Below, piece by piece: positions 1-6,807 of a stretch of DNA of 18,293 nucleotides (positions within the stretch are counted from its first letter, which is position 1; every line of letters starts with the position of its first letter). The notes under the pieces are model-generated. The model saw only the letters and a program-made list of their open reading frames with translations. It was not told the origin of the DNA and searched no databases. The stretch comes from Lachnospiraceae bacterium. GTDB taxonomy: Bacteria; Bacillota; Clostridia; Lachnospirales; Lachnospiraceae. The DNA lies in the NCBI GenBank assembly GCA_016293925.1, contig JAEDCX010000053.1:1-18293 (forward strand). The letters run 5' to 3'. The translations under genes and the position numbers were made by a program.

Positions 1-2
1 GA

Positions 3-338
3 ACCGGTTCGCCGCTCCGGGAATTCCTGTATGTGGATGATATGGCGGATGCCTGTGTCTTCCTGCTGGAGCATTACAGCGGAGACGAACATGTCAATAT
101 CGGTACCGGGGAAGAGATCAGTATCCGACAACTGGCGGAGACGATCCGTAGAATCGTGGGGTATTCCGGGCAGATTCACTGGAATACAGATATGCCGGAC
201 GGAACTCCCAGAAAATTGACGGACGTCAGTAAGCTTCACAGCCTTGGCTGGACGCATCGGTATAGTCTGGAAGAAGGGATTCGAAGCGCATATGCTTCTT
301 TCCTGGAGGAGAGAAAAACTGCTCTGCGTGAGCATTGA
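3..338 (+). CDS. fcl: GDP-L-fucose synthase, C-terminal part (5' end outside the window)
   Basis: The reading frame is open from the first full codon at position 3 and encodes about 111 residues, so only the C-terminal third of a roughly 310-residue enzyme is present. The family is an NADPH-dependent epimerase/reductase (extended SDR) that turns GDP-4-keto-6-deoxymannose into GDP-L-fucose in the cytosol. Visible family signatures are GSPLREFLYVDD with the substrate-binding arginine, the NIGTG stretch followed by an I-x-x-L-A helix, the PDGTPRK loop, and the closing LGW segment. The apparent ATG at position 33 is internal. The stop lies 15 bases before the preferred manC start, so the two genes are very likely co-transcribed and supply GDP-fucose and GDP-mannose. 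A GDP-mannose 4,6-dehydratase gene would be expected upstream, outside the window. Confidence 0.93.
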   Translation, partial: TGSPLREFLYVDDMADACVFLLEHYSGDEHVNIGTGEEISIRQLAETIRRIVGYSGQIHWNTDMPDGTPRKLTDVSKLHSLGWTHRYSLEEGIRSAYASFLEERKTALREH

Positions 339-353
339 TGGATGAGGTGTGTG

Positions 354-1466
354 ATGACAGTATACGGAGTGATCTTGGCCGGAGGTGGCGGAACCAGATT
401 CTGGCCTTTGTCCCGTAAGGATCTGCCGAAGCAGTTCCTGAATCTGACGGGATCGGATCTCATGATCAATGAGACCATTGAAAGAATTCATAAAATCACC
501 GGAAAAGAGAATATTTTCGTGGTAACCGGCAGGAATCAGGCGGAGCTTGCCGGCAAGGTTACCGGAGAGAGGCTGCTTCCGAATCATATTCTCGCGGAGC
601 CGGCAGCACGGAATACGGCGGCCTGCATTGGGTATGCGGCGATGGAGATCCTACGCAAATACGGTGACGGTGTGATGTGTGTTCTCCCGTCGGATCACTA
701 TATCAGGGACGAAGAGGCGTATGCGGAAACCTTGTCCAGAGCTGTCCGGGTTGCGGAACAGACGGATGCGCTGGTGACTATCGGAATCAAACCTGCTTTT
801 CCGGCTACGGGCTACGGCTACATCAGATATGAACAATCCGAGGACGGAACCATTCGGGGTGAGGGGCAACCGGGGGATGATTGCGACATTATTGCGTACC
901 ATAACGTAAGGGAATTCGTGGAGAAACCGGATCTTGCCACTGCAAAAGGTTATGTGAAGGACGGACACTATTCCTGGAACAGCGGAATGTTCGTATGGAA
1001 GGCGTCCGTGATATTGGATCAGTTTGAGAAACTTCTGCCGGATATCTATCAGTATCTGTGTGAGATCGGCGAAGCCATGGGAACCGGGGCAGAACAAAGC
1101 ACCATCGACAGAGTTTATCCTGTGATTCCGAAGATTTCGATTGACTACGGAATCATGGAACGTGCCGACCGGGTTGTGATGCTGGATGGCGATTTCGGAT
1201 GGAGCGATGTGGGAAGCTGGGATGCGCTTCCGGCACTGTATCCGACGGATGAGAATGGTAATGTGCTCTATGGAGAGCAGATTCATATAGATACCCACAA
1301 CTGCATTTCCTATGCGAAAACCAAACTGATTGCCGCGCTGGGAGTGGAGGATCTGATTATCGTGGAGGCAGACGATGCCGTACTGGTGTGCCGCAAGGAT
1401 ATGGCGCAGCAGGTAGGTAAAGTGGTGGAGCAATTGAAGAGCACCGGTAAGGATCAGTTCCTGTAA
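354..1466 (+). CDS. manC: Mannose-1-phosphate guanylyltransferase (GDP-mannose pyrophosphorylase)
   Basis: This enzyme makes GDP-mannose from mannose-1-phosphate and GTP, feeding mannose residues directly and fucose through the neighbouring fucose synthase. The 370-residue protein starts with the nucleotidyltransferase signature GGGGTRFWPLSR followed by PKQF (about residues 9-26), then AEPAARNTAACIG, the FVEKP motif, WNSGMF, DYGIMER and FGWSDVGSWDAL, in the family's usual order. It ends soon after these, so it is the short single-domain form and lacks the C-terminal cupin phosphomannose isomerase domain of bifunctional AlgA/ManC enzymes. I chose the ATG at 354 because GAGG at 344-347 sits six bases upstream. 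An in-frame ATG at 342 would add four residues but has no ribosome binding site. No phosphomannomutase is visible in the window. Confidence 0.95.
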   Translation: MTVYGVILAGGGGTRFWPLSRKDLPKQFLNLTGSDLMINETIERIHKITGKENIFVVTGRNQAELAGKVTGERLLPNHILAEPAARNTAACIGYAAMEILRKYGDGVMCVLPSDHYIRDEEAYAETLSRAVRVAEQTDALVTIGIKPAFPATGYGYIRYEQSEDGTIRGEGQPGDDCDIIAYHNVREFVEKPDLATAKGYVKDGHYSWNSGMFVWKASVILDQFEKLLPDIYQYLCEIGEAMGTGAEQSTIDRVYPVIPKISIDYGIMERADRVVMLDGDFGWSDVGSWDALPALYPTDENGNVLYGEQIHIDTHNCISYAKTKLIAALGVEDLIIVEADDAVLVCRKDMAQQVGKVVEQLKSTGKDQFL

Positions 1467-1502
1467 TTCCTTTTTGTTACTTAGGGAGATCGGAAAGGAA
1501 TT
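1465..1502 (+). repeat. Short inverted repeat after manC
   Basis: AATTCCTTT at 1465-1473, overlapping the manC stop codon, is the exact reverse complement of AAAGGAATT at 1494-1502, with a 20-base spacer. The RNA stem would be nine base pairs and mostly A-U, with no T-run after the second arm, so it is not a standard terminator. The second arm contains a purine-rich AAAGGA that could serve as a ribosome binding site for the small frame at 1505. It may equally be chance. Confidence 0.3.
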
Positions 1503-1504
1503 CG

Positions 1505-1615
1505 ATGGAGAGAACGGCAGAAGCAAAAGCAGGAGAAAAAGAAAACTTCGCGATGAATAAATATATATATTTTCCGAAACTGTGCTATAATGGTTGTACG
1601 TTAACGATAAAGTGA
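1505..1615 (+). CDS. Possible 36-residue small ORF, doubtful
   Basis: An ATG at 1505 opens a 36-codon frame ending in TGA at 1613-1615. AAAGGA at 1494-1499 stands five bases upstream, which is good spacing. The predicted peptide has a hydrophilic lysine/glutamate-rich first half and an aromatic second half with two cysteines; I recognise no family, signal peptide or membrane segment. The frame contains the likely promoter of the next gene, so if it is translated it must be from the manC transcript. A chance frame in an AT-rich spacer is the more likely reading. Confidence 0.18.
   Translation: MERTAEAKAGEKENFAMNKYIYFPKLCYNGCTLTIK
1583..1591 (+). promoter_or_regulatory. Extended -10 promoter for the Spo0A-like gene
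   Basis: TGCTATAAT at 1583-1591 is a perfect extended -10 (TGn plus TATAAT). Transcription should begin near 1598, giving a leader of about 45 bases before the GTG start at 1644. There is no recognisable TTGACA-like -35; the corresponding place is filled by alternating A/T. The extended -10 can compensate for that. Two perfect palindromes flank it: AAATATATATATTT at 1559-1572 and CGTTAACG at 1599-1606, over the predicted start site. Confidence 0.65.
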
Positions 1616-1643
1616 TGAATGGACAGTTGATGGAGGAGATAAA

Positions 1644-2012
1644 GTGGAGGCTTGTGGGCGAACGGATGCTGAGGAGCTTGCACATATTGCTGCGTGGATG
1701 CTGGATTTGGGGGTTCCAAGACATCTGAATGGATACGAATATTTAAGAGAGGCGATCCGGTTGACCAATCGGGATATGTCGCTGGTGAGCAGTGTGACGA
1801 AATTGCTCTATCCCATGGTGGCCAAGAAATACGGCGTGACAACTTCAAAGGTGGAGCGGGCGATCCGCAGTGCGATCGAAGTGTCCTGGGGAAGAGGAAA
1901 GGTGGAATTGTTTGAGGAATTGTTCGGCTATTCCAGGCAGACGTCCGAAAACCGGCCGACGAACAGCGAATATATTGTACGGGTTGCGGATGCGATCCGG
2001 ATGAATGATTAA
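1644..2012 (+). CDS. Free-standing Spo0A C-terminal-domain DNA-binding protein
   Basis: This 122-residue protein matches the whole DNA-binding effector domain of the sporulation regulator Spo0A (Spo0A_C). It shows LGVPRHLNGYEYLREAI (about 22-38), VTKLLYPMVAKKYG (51-64), the recognition-helix region SKVERAIRSAIEVSW (68-82) and the closing FGY and RPTNSEYI segments. There is no N-terminal receiver domain or phosphorylation site. The start is a GTG at 1644 with GGAGGAG at 1632-1638 five bases upstream; the ATG at 1630 is out of frame. Compared with B. subtilis Spo0A as I remember it, the recognition helix has lysine for arginine and serine for histidine, so its DNA target could differ. It has its own promoter and terminator and lies just ahead of a polysaccharide operon. 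A role as local regulator is inference. Confidence 0.92.
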   Translation: MEACGRTDAEELAHIAAWMLDLGVPRHLNGYEYLREAIRLTNRDMSLVSSVTKLLYPMVAKKYGVTTSKVERAIRSAIEVSWGRGKVELFEELFGYSRQTSENRPTNSEYIVRVADAIRMND

Positions 2013-2015
2013 ATG

Positions 2016-2056
2016 GAGAAGTATGTGCTTCCGCGGAAGTGTATACTTCTCTTTTT
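2016..2056 (+). terminator. Strong rho-independent terminator after the Spo0A-like gene
   Basis: GAGAAGTATGTGCTTCC at 2016-2032 can pair with GGAAGTGTATACTTCTC at 2035-2051. Fourteen positions are Watson-Crick pairs and the three central ones are G-U wobbles. Opening the innermost C-G pair gives a CGCG tetraloop and a 16-pair stem. TTTTT follows immediately at 2052-2056. The stem begins three bases after the TAA stop. It ends 43 bases before the first gene of the large operon, so it either insulates that operon or acts as an attenuator for it. Confidence 0.85.
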
Positions 2057-2099
2057 GGCTGTTCTGTGGTAAAGTTATCCATGTGAGGTGTATGGAATT

Positions 2100-3710
2100 A
2101 TGATGTCAACAATGATTATGGCGGCGGCGTTTCTGGTGATCCCTGCACTGCTTGGGACTGCGTTCTGCCGATTGGCGGAAGGCGTGAGCGGCAAGGATGC
2201 GGGAAACGGGACGGGAATATACCGGAGCAATGGGTTTGCTGTCTGCACAGGACTGATGCTGATGATGGCGGCAGCGGAACTGCTGCTGGTGTTCGGAATC
2301 AAGCAGGACAGAACACTGGAAGAAATAACACGGTGGTTTCTGCTGCTGTGTTGCGGAATAACGCTGGCGGCCTTTGTACTGTCCGTGAAGCGGATCGGAT
2401 GGATGTTTGACGCAATGCGGAAAGTATGGGAACCGGGACCGTACAAATTCCTGCTGCTGATGATGCTGGTTCTGCTGTTTGCGTCGGTTGTGGTGTATGC
2501 TCCCTGGAATCGAACGGATACCGTGCAGGAAACGGTACATACCACACTGGTGACGGGAACGTTGTACCAATACAATCCGCTGACAGGAATGGAGATGGGG
2601 AACGGTATGTACCCTGTCTGTCAGGTGATGACGGCACCGCTGTTCGATGCGGTTCTGATCGGGATCGCAGGACAGGATGTGGCGGCAGCTATGGAGTATG
2701 TACTTCCATGCCTGCTTCTTCTGCTGCATCTGATGGTGATGTGGCTTCATGCACAGGACAGTGTCTGTCCGGGAAGATATATGGTGCTCTATTGTCTGGT
2801 CCTGTTGTTTTCAGGGAATCGTTTGGGGAATTACGGCTTCGCGATGCTGCATCAGGGACATCTGGGCAATACCATGGTAATCGGCGTGATTCTGCCGTTC
2901 GCGCTGCATCTGATCCTGCACTGCCGGGAACGGATGCGGTGGTACTGCAGGCTGCTGCTGTGGGGAGCGGTGGGACTGGCACTTGTCATGAACACCAATC
3001 TGACCACCATGGCGGATCTGCTGATTCTGCGGAACAGGGCATCGGCAGCCATAACCCTGGCTGTGATCATCCTGTGCGGTCTGTATCTGCTGCACCATGA
3101 TTTTTTCGGGGAGAAAAGAAATATTTTCCGATTCGGGGCAGCAGTCCTTGTGATGGGGATTATCGGAGGATATCCGTTCTTTGCCGCATGGGCGGGAACG
3201 GAGCTGATAGAGCATTCCGGAAGAAGAGGACGTGTGGGAGCCGGTCTCGGGCTTGTCATTGTGCTGGTGGGAGGCGTGTTCCTCCCTGCCCGGTCGGATG
3301 CGGTCCGGCGGAGCAGGGGGACTACCGGGGAAGAACGGGTGATTGCCTGTGTTTCCGCATATGCGGGAGAGCATGGCGGACGGGTGAAGATGGCGGTACC
3401 GGGAGGGGTTACGGAGCTTGCCAGGAAAACCGACGGGAATATTCTTCTGCCCTACGGCAAGGATTACTGGATTCCGGGCGTCAATGAGGAAATCGGAGAT
3501 ATTTACGACGATGAAGCCTACGCATTGTATGCGAACATGGTGGAAATGGAGTCTGGGGACATTGATGAAGACGGAATGCTGCGGATTGCCACGTTTGCAA
3601 GCGACACCGGCTGTGACATTCTGATTACAACGGAGGAACTTCCGGAGAGCGCATTTTATGAGCAAATCCAGAAAATAGATAGATATATCGTCTATTCTGT
3701 GATAAAATGA
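2100..3710 (+). CDS. Large polytopic membrane protein, GT-C-like (possibly DUF6077)
   Basis: This protein of about 536 residues has some ten to twelve hydrophobic segments up to about residue 397, then a 140-residue soluble tail. A loop around 136-170 (YAPWNRTDTV, then a YNPLTG stretch) and the HQGHLGNTMVIGVILP segment (about 251-266) recall GT-C-fold and DUF6077 membrane proteins of clostridial cell-surface loci; I cannot confirm the family without a profile search. The tail ends with a C-D-I-L-I-T-T stretch then V-Y-S-V-I-K, a pattern seen in the extracytoplasmic tails of YfhO-like or PMT-like transferases. The GtrB-like enzyme gene starts 25 bases downstream, so this protein might accept its polyprenyl-linked sugar. 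I prefer ATG 2100, with GAGGTG at 2085-2090; an in-frame GTG at 2088 overlaps that site, and ATG 2103 is also possible. It is the first gene of the operon. Confidence 0.85.
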   Translation: MMSTMIMAAAFLVIPALLGTAFCRLAEGVSGKDAGNGTGIYRSNGFAVCTGLMLMMAAAELLLVFGIKQDRTLEEITRWFLLLCCGITLAAFVLSVKRIGWMFDAMRKVWEPGPYKFLLLMMLVLLFASVVVYAPWNRTDTVQETVHTTLVTGTLYQYNPLTGMEMGNGMYPVCQVMTAPLFDAVLIGIAGQDVAAAMEYVLPCLLLLLHLMVMWLHAQDSVCPGRYMVLYCLVLLFSGNRLGNYGFAMLHQGHLGNTMVIGVILPFALHLILHCRERMRWYCRLLLWGAVGLALVMNTNLTTMADLLILRNRASAAITLAVIILCGLYLLHHDFFGEKRNIFRFGAAVLVMGIIGGYPFFAAWAGTELIEHSGRRGRVGAGLGLVIVLVGGVFLPARSDAVRRSRGTTGEERVIACVSAYAGEHGGRVKMAVPGGVTELARKTDGNILLPYGKDYWIPGVNEEIGDIYDDEAYALYANMVEMESGDIDEDGMLRIATFASDTGCDILITTEELPESAFYEQIQKIDRYIVYSVIK

Positions 3711-3735
3711 GATAATAAATGTTTGGAGGAATGCC

Positions 3736-4665
3736 ATGGAATTGTTAAGTGTCATTGTACCCTGCTATAATGAGGAGGAGAATGTTCCGTACTTTTACGA
3801 GGAATTGATGAAACAGGAAGCTTTTTTTCATGGCAAAGAAGTGGAACTGGAGATCATCTATGTAAATGACGGCTCCAAGGATCATACGGTGGAGGAAGTG
3901 AAGAAACTTCACGAGCGGGACGAGAGGGTACATCTTGTCTCCTTTTCGCGGAATTTCGGGAAAGAAGCAGCTATATATGCCGGACTGCGGAAGGCGAAAG
4001 GCGATTATGCGGTTCTGATGGATGCGGATCTGCAGGATCCGCCGTCCCTGCTGCCGGAGATGTTCGGGTATGTGGAGGAAGGCTATGATTCCGTGGCTAC
4101 ACGCCGTGTGAACCGCAAGGGAGAGCCGGTGATCCGGTCCTTTTTCGCCAGGAGATTCTACGGTCTGATGCGTCGAATCTCCAAAACAGAGATTGTGGAT
4201 GGCGCGAGGGACTACCGCCTGATGACGCGGCAGTACGTGGATGCGGTTCTGTCGTTATGCGAATATAACAGATTCGTCAAGGGAATCTACGGCTGGGTAG
4301 GTTTTGAAACAAAATGGATAGAATATGAGAATATCGAGAGGGCAAAAGGAGAGACAAAATGGTCCTTCTGGAAATTGCTGAAATATTCCTTTGACGGGAT
4401 TGTGGCGTTCTCCACGGCACCGTTGGCGCTGGCTTCCATATTCGGCATTTTCTTCTGCGTCCTGGCGTTCCTGCTGATTATTTTCATCATAATCCGCACG
4501 GCGGTGTTCGGGGATCCTGTAAGCGGATGGCCCTCCCTGGTGTGCATTATTTCCATGATCGGTGGCGTACAGCTATTCTGCCTGGGCGTTCTGGGGCAGT
4601 ATCTGTCGAAAACCTATATGGAAGTGAAGAAGAGACCTATCTATATTGTGAAAGAGGAATTGTAG
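3736..4665 (+). CDS. GtrB/DPM1-like polyprenyl-phosphate glycosyltransferase (GT2)
   Basis: The 309-residue protein has an N-terminal GT-A domain (about 4-220) and two C-terminal membrane helices (about 225-253 and 265-289), the layout of GtrB and dolichyl-phosphate-mannose-synthase-like enzymes. Visible motifs are VIVPCYNEEENVP (6-18), YVNDGSKD (42-49), SRNFGKEAA (71-79), the metal-binding DAD at 96-98 within MDADLQDP, and a KGETKWSFWKLLKYSFDG region leading into the membrane. Such enzymes transfer a sugar from a nucleotide donor to undecaprenyl phosphate at the inner face of the membrane. A GT-C transferase then uses the product outside. The preceding membrane protein is the obvious candidate partner; I see no GtrA-type flippase. 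The start at 3736 follows TTTGGAGGAATGCC, with GGAGG at good spacing. The sugar cannot be told from sequence. Confidence 0.92.
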   Translation: MELLSVIVPCYNEEENVPYFYEELMKQEAFFHGKEVELEIIYVNDGSKDHTVEEVKKLHERDERVHLVSFSRNFGKEAAIYAGLRKAKGDYAVLMDADLQDPPSLLPEMFGYVEEGYDSVATRRVNRKGEPVIRSFFARRFYGLMRRISKTEIVDGARDYRLMTRQYVDAVLSLCEYNRFVKGIYGWVGFETKWIEYENIERAKGETKWSFWKLLKYSFDGIVAFSTAPLALASIFGIFFCVLAFLLIIFIIIRTAVFGDPVSGWPSLVCIISMIGGVQLFCLGVLGQYLSKTYMEVKKRPIYIVKEEL

Positions 4666-4676
4666 GGAGAAAACGG

Positions 4677-5420
4677 ATGATCAGTATTGTGATTCCTGTG
4701 TATAATGCGGACCGGTTTCTGCGGGAGACGATTGATTCGGTGCTGGCGCAGACCTATACGGATTGGGAACTGATTCCGGTGGACGACTGTTCTTCGGATG
4801 AGAGCCGGAAGATTCTTGCAGAATATGAGAGGACGGATTCCAGAATCCGGCCGGTATATCTGGATTCCAATGTGGGGGCGGCGGCTGCCCGCAATGAGGG
4901 AACCGTGCGTGCCCGGGGCGAGTATCTTGCGTTTCTGGACGCAGATGATATCTGGGTAAAGGAGAAACTGGAGCATGAGCTTGCTTTCCTTCAGGACAAG
5001 CAGGCTGCGTTTGTGTTCACGTCCTATGAATTTGCAGATGAACACGGAGTGGGAACCGGCAAAATTGTGAAGGTGCCTGCAACATTAAGCTATCAACAGG
5101 CCTTACGGAATACAACAATTTTCACATCCACGGTTCTGTTTCACCGCGGGAAGATCTCGACAGAGTATCTGATGATGCCGCAGGTGAAAAGCGAGGATTC
5201 TGCTACCTGGTGGCAGATTCTGAAAACCGGTGTGACGGCGTACGGACTGAATGAGAATCTGGTATTGTACCGCAGAAGCAGGAATACCCTGTCCTCCAAC
5301 AAACTGGAGGCTGTCCGGAGAATCTGGTATCTCTATCGCAGGGTAGAGGGGCTGAATGTGTTCCAAAGTTGCCGGAATTTTGTGGGATATGCGTTCCGGG
5401 CTGTGTTACGAAGGGTGTAA
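4677..5420 (+). CDS. TuaG-like family 2 glycosyltransferase
   Basis: This soluble 247-residue GT-A enzyme shows SIVIPVYNADRF (3-14), VDDCSSDES (35-43), NVGAAAARNEG (65-75) and the metal-binding FLDADD at 86-91. The second half (FTSYEF, the S-E-D-S-A-T-W-W-Q-I-L-K stretch, then YGLNENLVLYR and an S-S-N-K run) resembles TuaG of the B. subtilis teichuronic acid pathway as I remember it, more than generic GT2 enzymes. It should add one sugar to the growing lipid-linked repeat unit in the cytosol. The frame is open further upstream inside the previous gene. The ATG at 4677 is the correct start because GGGAG at 4665-4669 lies seven bases before it and the protein then begins exactly at the GT2 fold. 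It follows the GtrB-like gene by 11 bases. Donor and acceptor are not predictable. Confidence 0.93.
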   Translation: MISIVIPVYNADRFLRETIDSVLAQTYTDWELIPVDDCSSDESRKILAEYERTDSRIRPVYLDSNVGAAAARNEGTVRARGEYLAFLDADDIWVKEKLEHELAFLQDKQAAFVFTSYEFADEHGVGTGKIVKVPATLSYQQALRNTTIFTSTVLFHRGKISTEYLMMPQVKSEDSATWWQILKTGVTAYGLNENLVLYRRSRNTLSSNKLEAVRRIWYLYRRVEGLNVFQSCRNFVGYAFRAVLRRV

Positions 5421-5424
5421 GAAG

Positions 5425-6798
5425 ATGAAAAAGATGGAGTCCTTGAAGCGAATCATGCTGCTGTTTATGTCCGCAATCTGCATTGCGGGACAGACGTATG
5501 TGTTCGCATATGTATGGTTTGATTATTATTCGGAATTGATCTGGAAGAGATACTATATGAGAGGGCATGTAATGATTATCGCATTTTTTGCGATTCTGCT
5601 GCTTTTCTTTTCCAGACTGTATGGCGGATTACGGATCGGTTATCTGAAAACCACGGAAGTTGTCTTTTCCGAGATGTTTGCCACCATCTGTGTCGATGTG
5701 ATTATTTATTTCGTCATCGTCATGTTGTCGCTCCGCATCGTTCCGCCCCAGCAGATCGGTGTCATGTTTGTGATACAGGCGCTGTTTGATGTGGTGTGGA
5801 TCAATCTCTGTACATGGATTTATCGGAATATTTTCCCGCCGAGGGATCTTCTGGTCATATACGGAGACAGGCCGATTGAGGATATACTGGCGAAGTTTGA
5901 CAGCAGAAAAGATAAGTATAATGTCTGCAAATGTATGAATATCAGTGAAGGGGTGGAGAAGATCTGCACCGAGGCATGCGAGCGGTATGACGCAATTGTG
6001 CTGTGGGATCTGCCCAGCGAGACCCGTAATAAGATTCTGAAATTCTGCTACGGGAAATCCATTCGCGTCTATCTGATGCCGAAGATTCCGGACGTGATCG
6101 TAAAGGGTGCGGAGCAGCTGCATCTGTTCGATACGCCGATTCTTCTGGTGAGGGAGTACCAGCTGACGCTGGAGGAACGTTTCTTCAAGCGGCTGATCGA
6201 TATTGTCTGTTCGTTGATTTTGACGGTGATCGCTGCTCCTTTCATGCTGATTACCGCTCTTCTGGTGAAACTGTATGACGGGGGTCCCGTCTTCTATAAG
6301 CAGGTACGCTGCACCGTGGACTGCAGGGAATTCAAGATCCTGAAGTTCAGAAGTATGCGGCAGGATGCGGAGAAGGACGGCGTTGCCAGACTGGCAAAGC
6401 AGAATGATGACCGCATTACGCCCATTGGCAGAATCATACGGAAGATCCGTTTCGATGAGCTCCCCCAGCTTCTGAATATTCTGAAAGGGGATATGTCGTT
6501 TATCGGACCGAGACCGGAACGGCCGGAGATTATCAAACAGTATCTGGAGGAGATGCCTGAGTTCATCTTCCGAACCAAGGTAAAGGCCGGACTGGCGGGG
6601 TATGCACAGGTTTACGGCAAATATAATACGACACCGTATGACAAATTGAAACTGGATCTGTTCTACATCGAGAACTACTCTCTGTGGATGGATCTGAAAC
6701 TGATGTTGCTGACACTGAAGATTCTCTTCAATCCGGAGAGTACGGAAGGGATCAGCGATACGCAGGTTACCGCCCTAAAGAGTGAAGAGGATAAATAG
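5425..6798 (+). CDS. Polyprenyl glycosylphosphotransferase (initiating sugar transferase)
   Basis: This enzyme transfers a sugar-1-phosphate from a nucleotide sugar to undecaprenyl phosphate, the first step of repeat-unit assembly. The 457-residue protein has four N-terminal membrane helices (about 10-30, 47-65, 82-104, 110-130), a soluble CoA-binding-like Rossmann region (about 140-245), and a WbaP/PglC-type catalytic domain from about 250 with a hydrophobic entry segment (258-282). Visible are the KFRSM motif (307-311), the catalytic aspartate-glutamate pair in RFDELPQ (344-345), GPRPERPE (361-368) and KAGLAGYAQVYG (387-398). In place of the common R-x-G-x-x-G-x-x-F run before KFRSM it has RCTVDCREF, a variant without the glycines. 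The ATG at 5425 lies four bases after the previous stop, with GAAGGG at 5410-5415 as ribosome binding site. Its sugar is unknown. Confidence 0.95.
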   Translation: MKKMESLKRIMLLFMSAICIAGQTYVFAYVWFDYYSELIWKRYYMRGHVMIIAFFAILLLFFSRLYGGLRIGYLKTTEVVFSEMFATICVDVIIYFVIVMLSLRIVPPQQIGVMFVIQALFDVVWINLCTWIYRNIFPPRDLLVIYGDRPIEDILAKFDSRKDKYNVCKCMNISEGVEKICTEACERYDAIVLWDLPSETRNKILKFCYGKSIRVYLMPKIPDVIVKGAEQLHLFDTPILLVREYQLTLEERFFKRLIDIVCSLILTVIAAPFMLITALLVKLYDGGPVFYKQVRCTVDCREFKILKFRSMRQDAEKDGVARLAKQNDDRITPIGRIIRKIRFDELPQLLNILKGDMSFIGPRPERPEIIKQYLEEMPEFIFRTKVKAGLAGYAQVYGKYNTTPYDKLKLDLFYIENYSLWMDLKLMLLTLKILFNPESTEGISDTQVTALKSEEDK

Positions 6799-6807
6799 TA
6801 AGAGGAC

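Noticed and set aside
1465..1502. Inverted repeat considered as manC terminator
   Set aside because: The stem is only nine mostly A-U pairs with a 20-base loop, and there is no T-run after the second arm.
651..1724. Long open frame on the minus strand opposite manC and the spacer
   Set aside because: It is antisense to a gene with clear motifs, its translation has low-complexity serine, leucine and histidine runs, and it shows no family signature.
2426..3100. Second + strand frame overlapping the large membrane protein, considered as evidence of a frameshift
   Set aside because: The membrane protein frame runs unbroken with evenly spaced hydrophobic helices; the overlapping frame is glycine-, serine- and cysteine-rich without any domain.
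2811..3755. Long open minus-strand frame opposite the large membrane protein
   Set aside because: It mirrors the codon bias of the membrane protein gene; the product is rich in histidine, proline and glutamine with no domain, and there is no suitable start site.
4604..4610. TGTCGAA, matching the Spo0A box, inside the GtrB-like gene
   Set aside because: A seven-base match is expected about twice in a window this size counting both strands, it lies in coding sequence, and it is not near a promoter.
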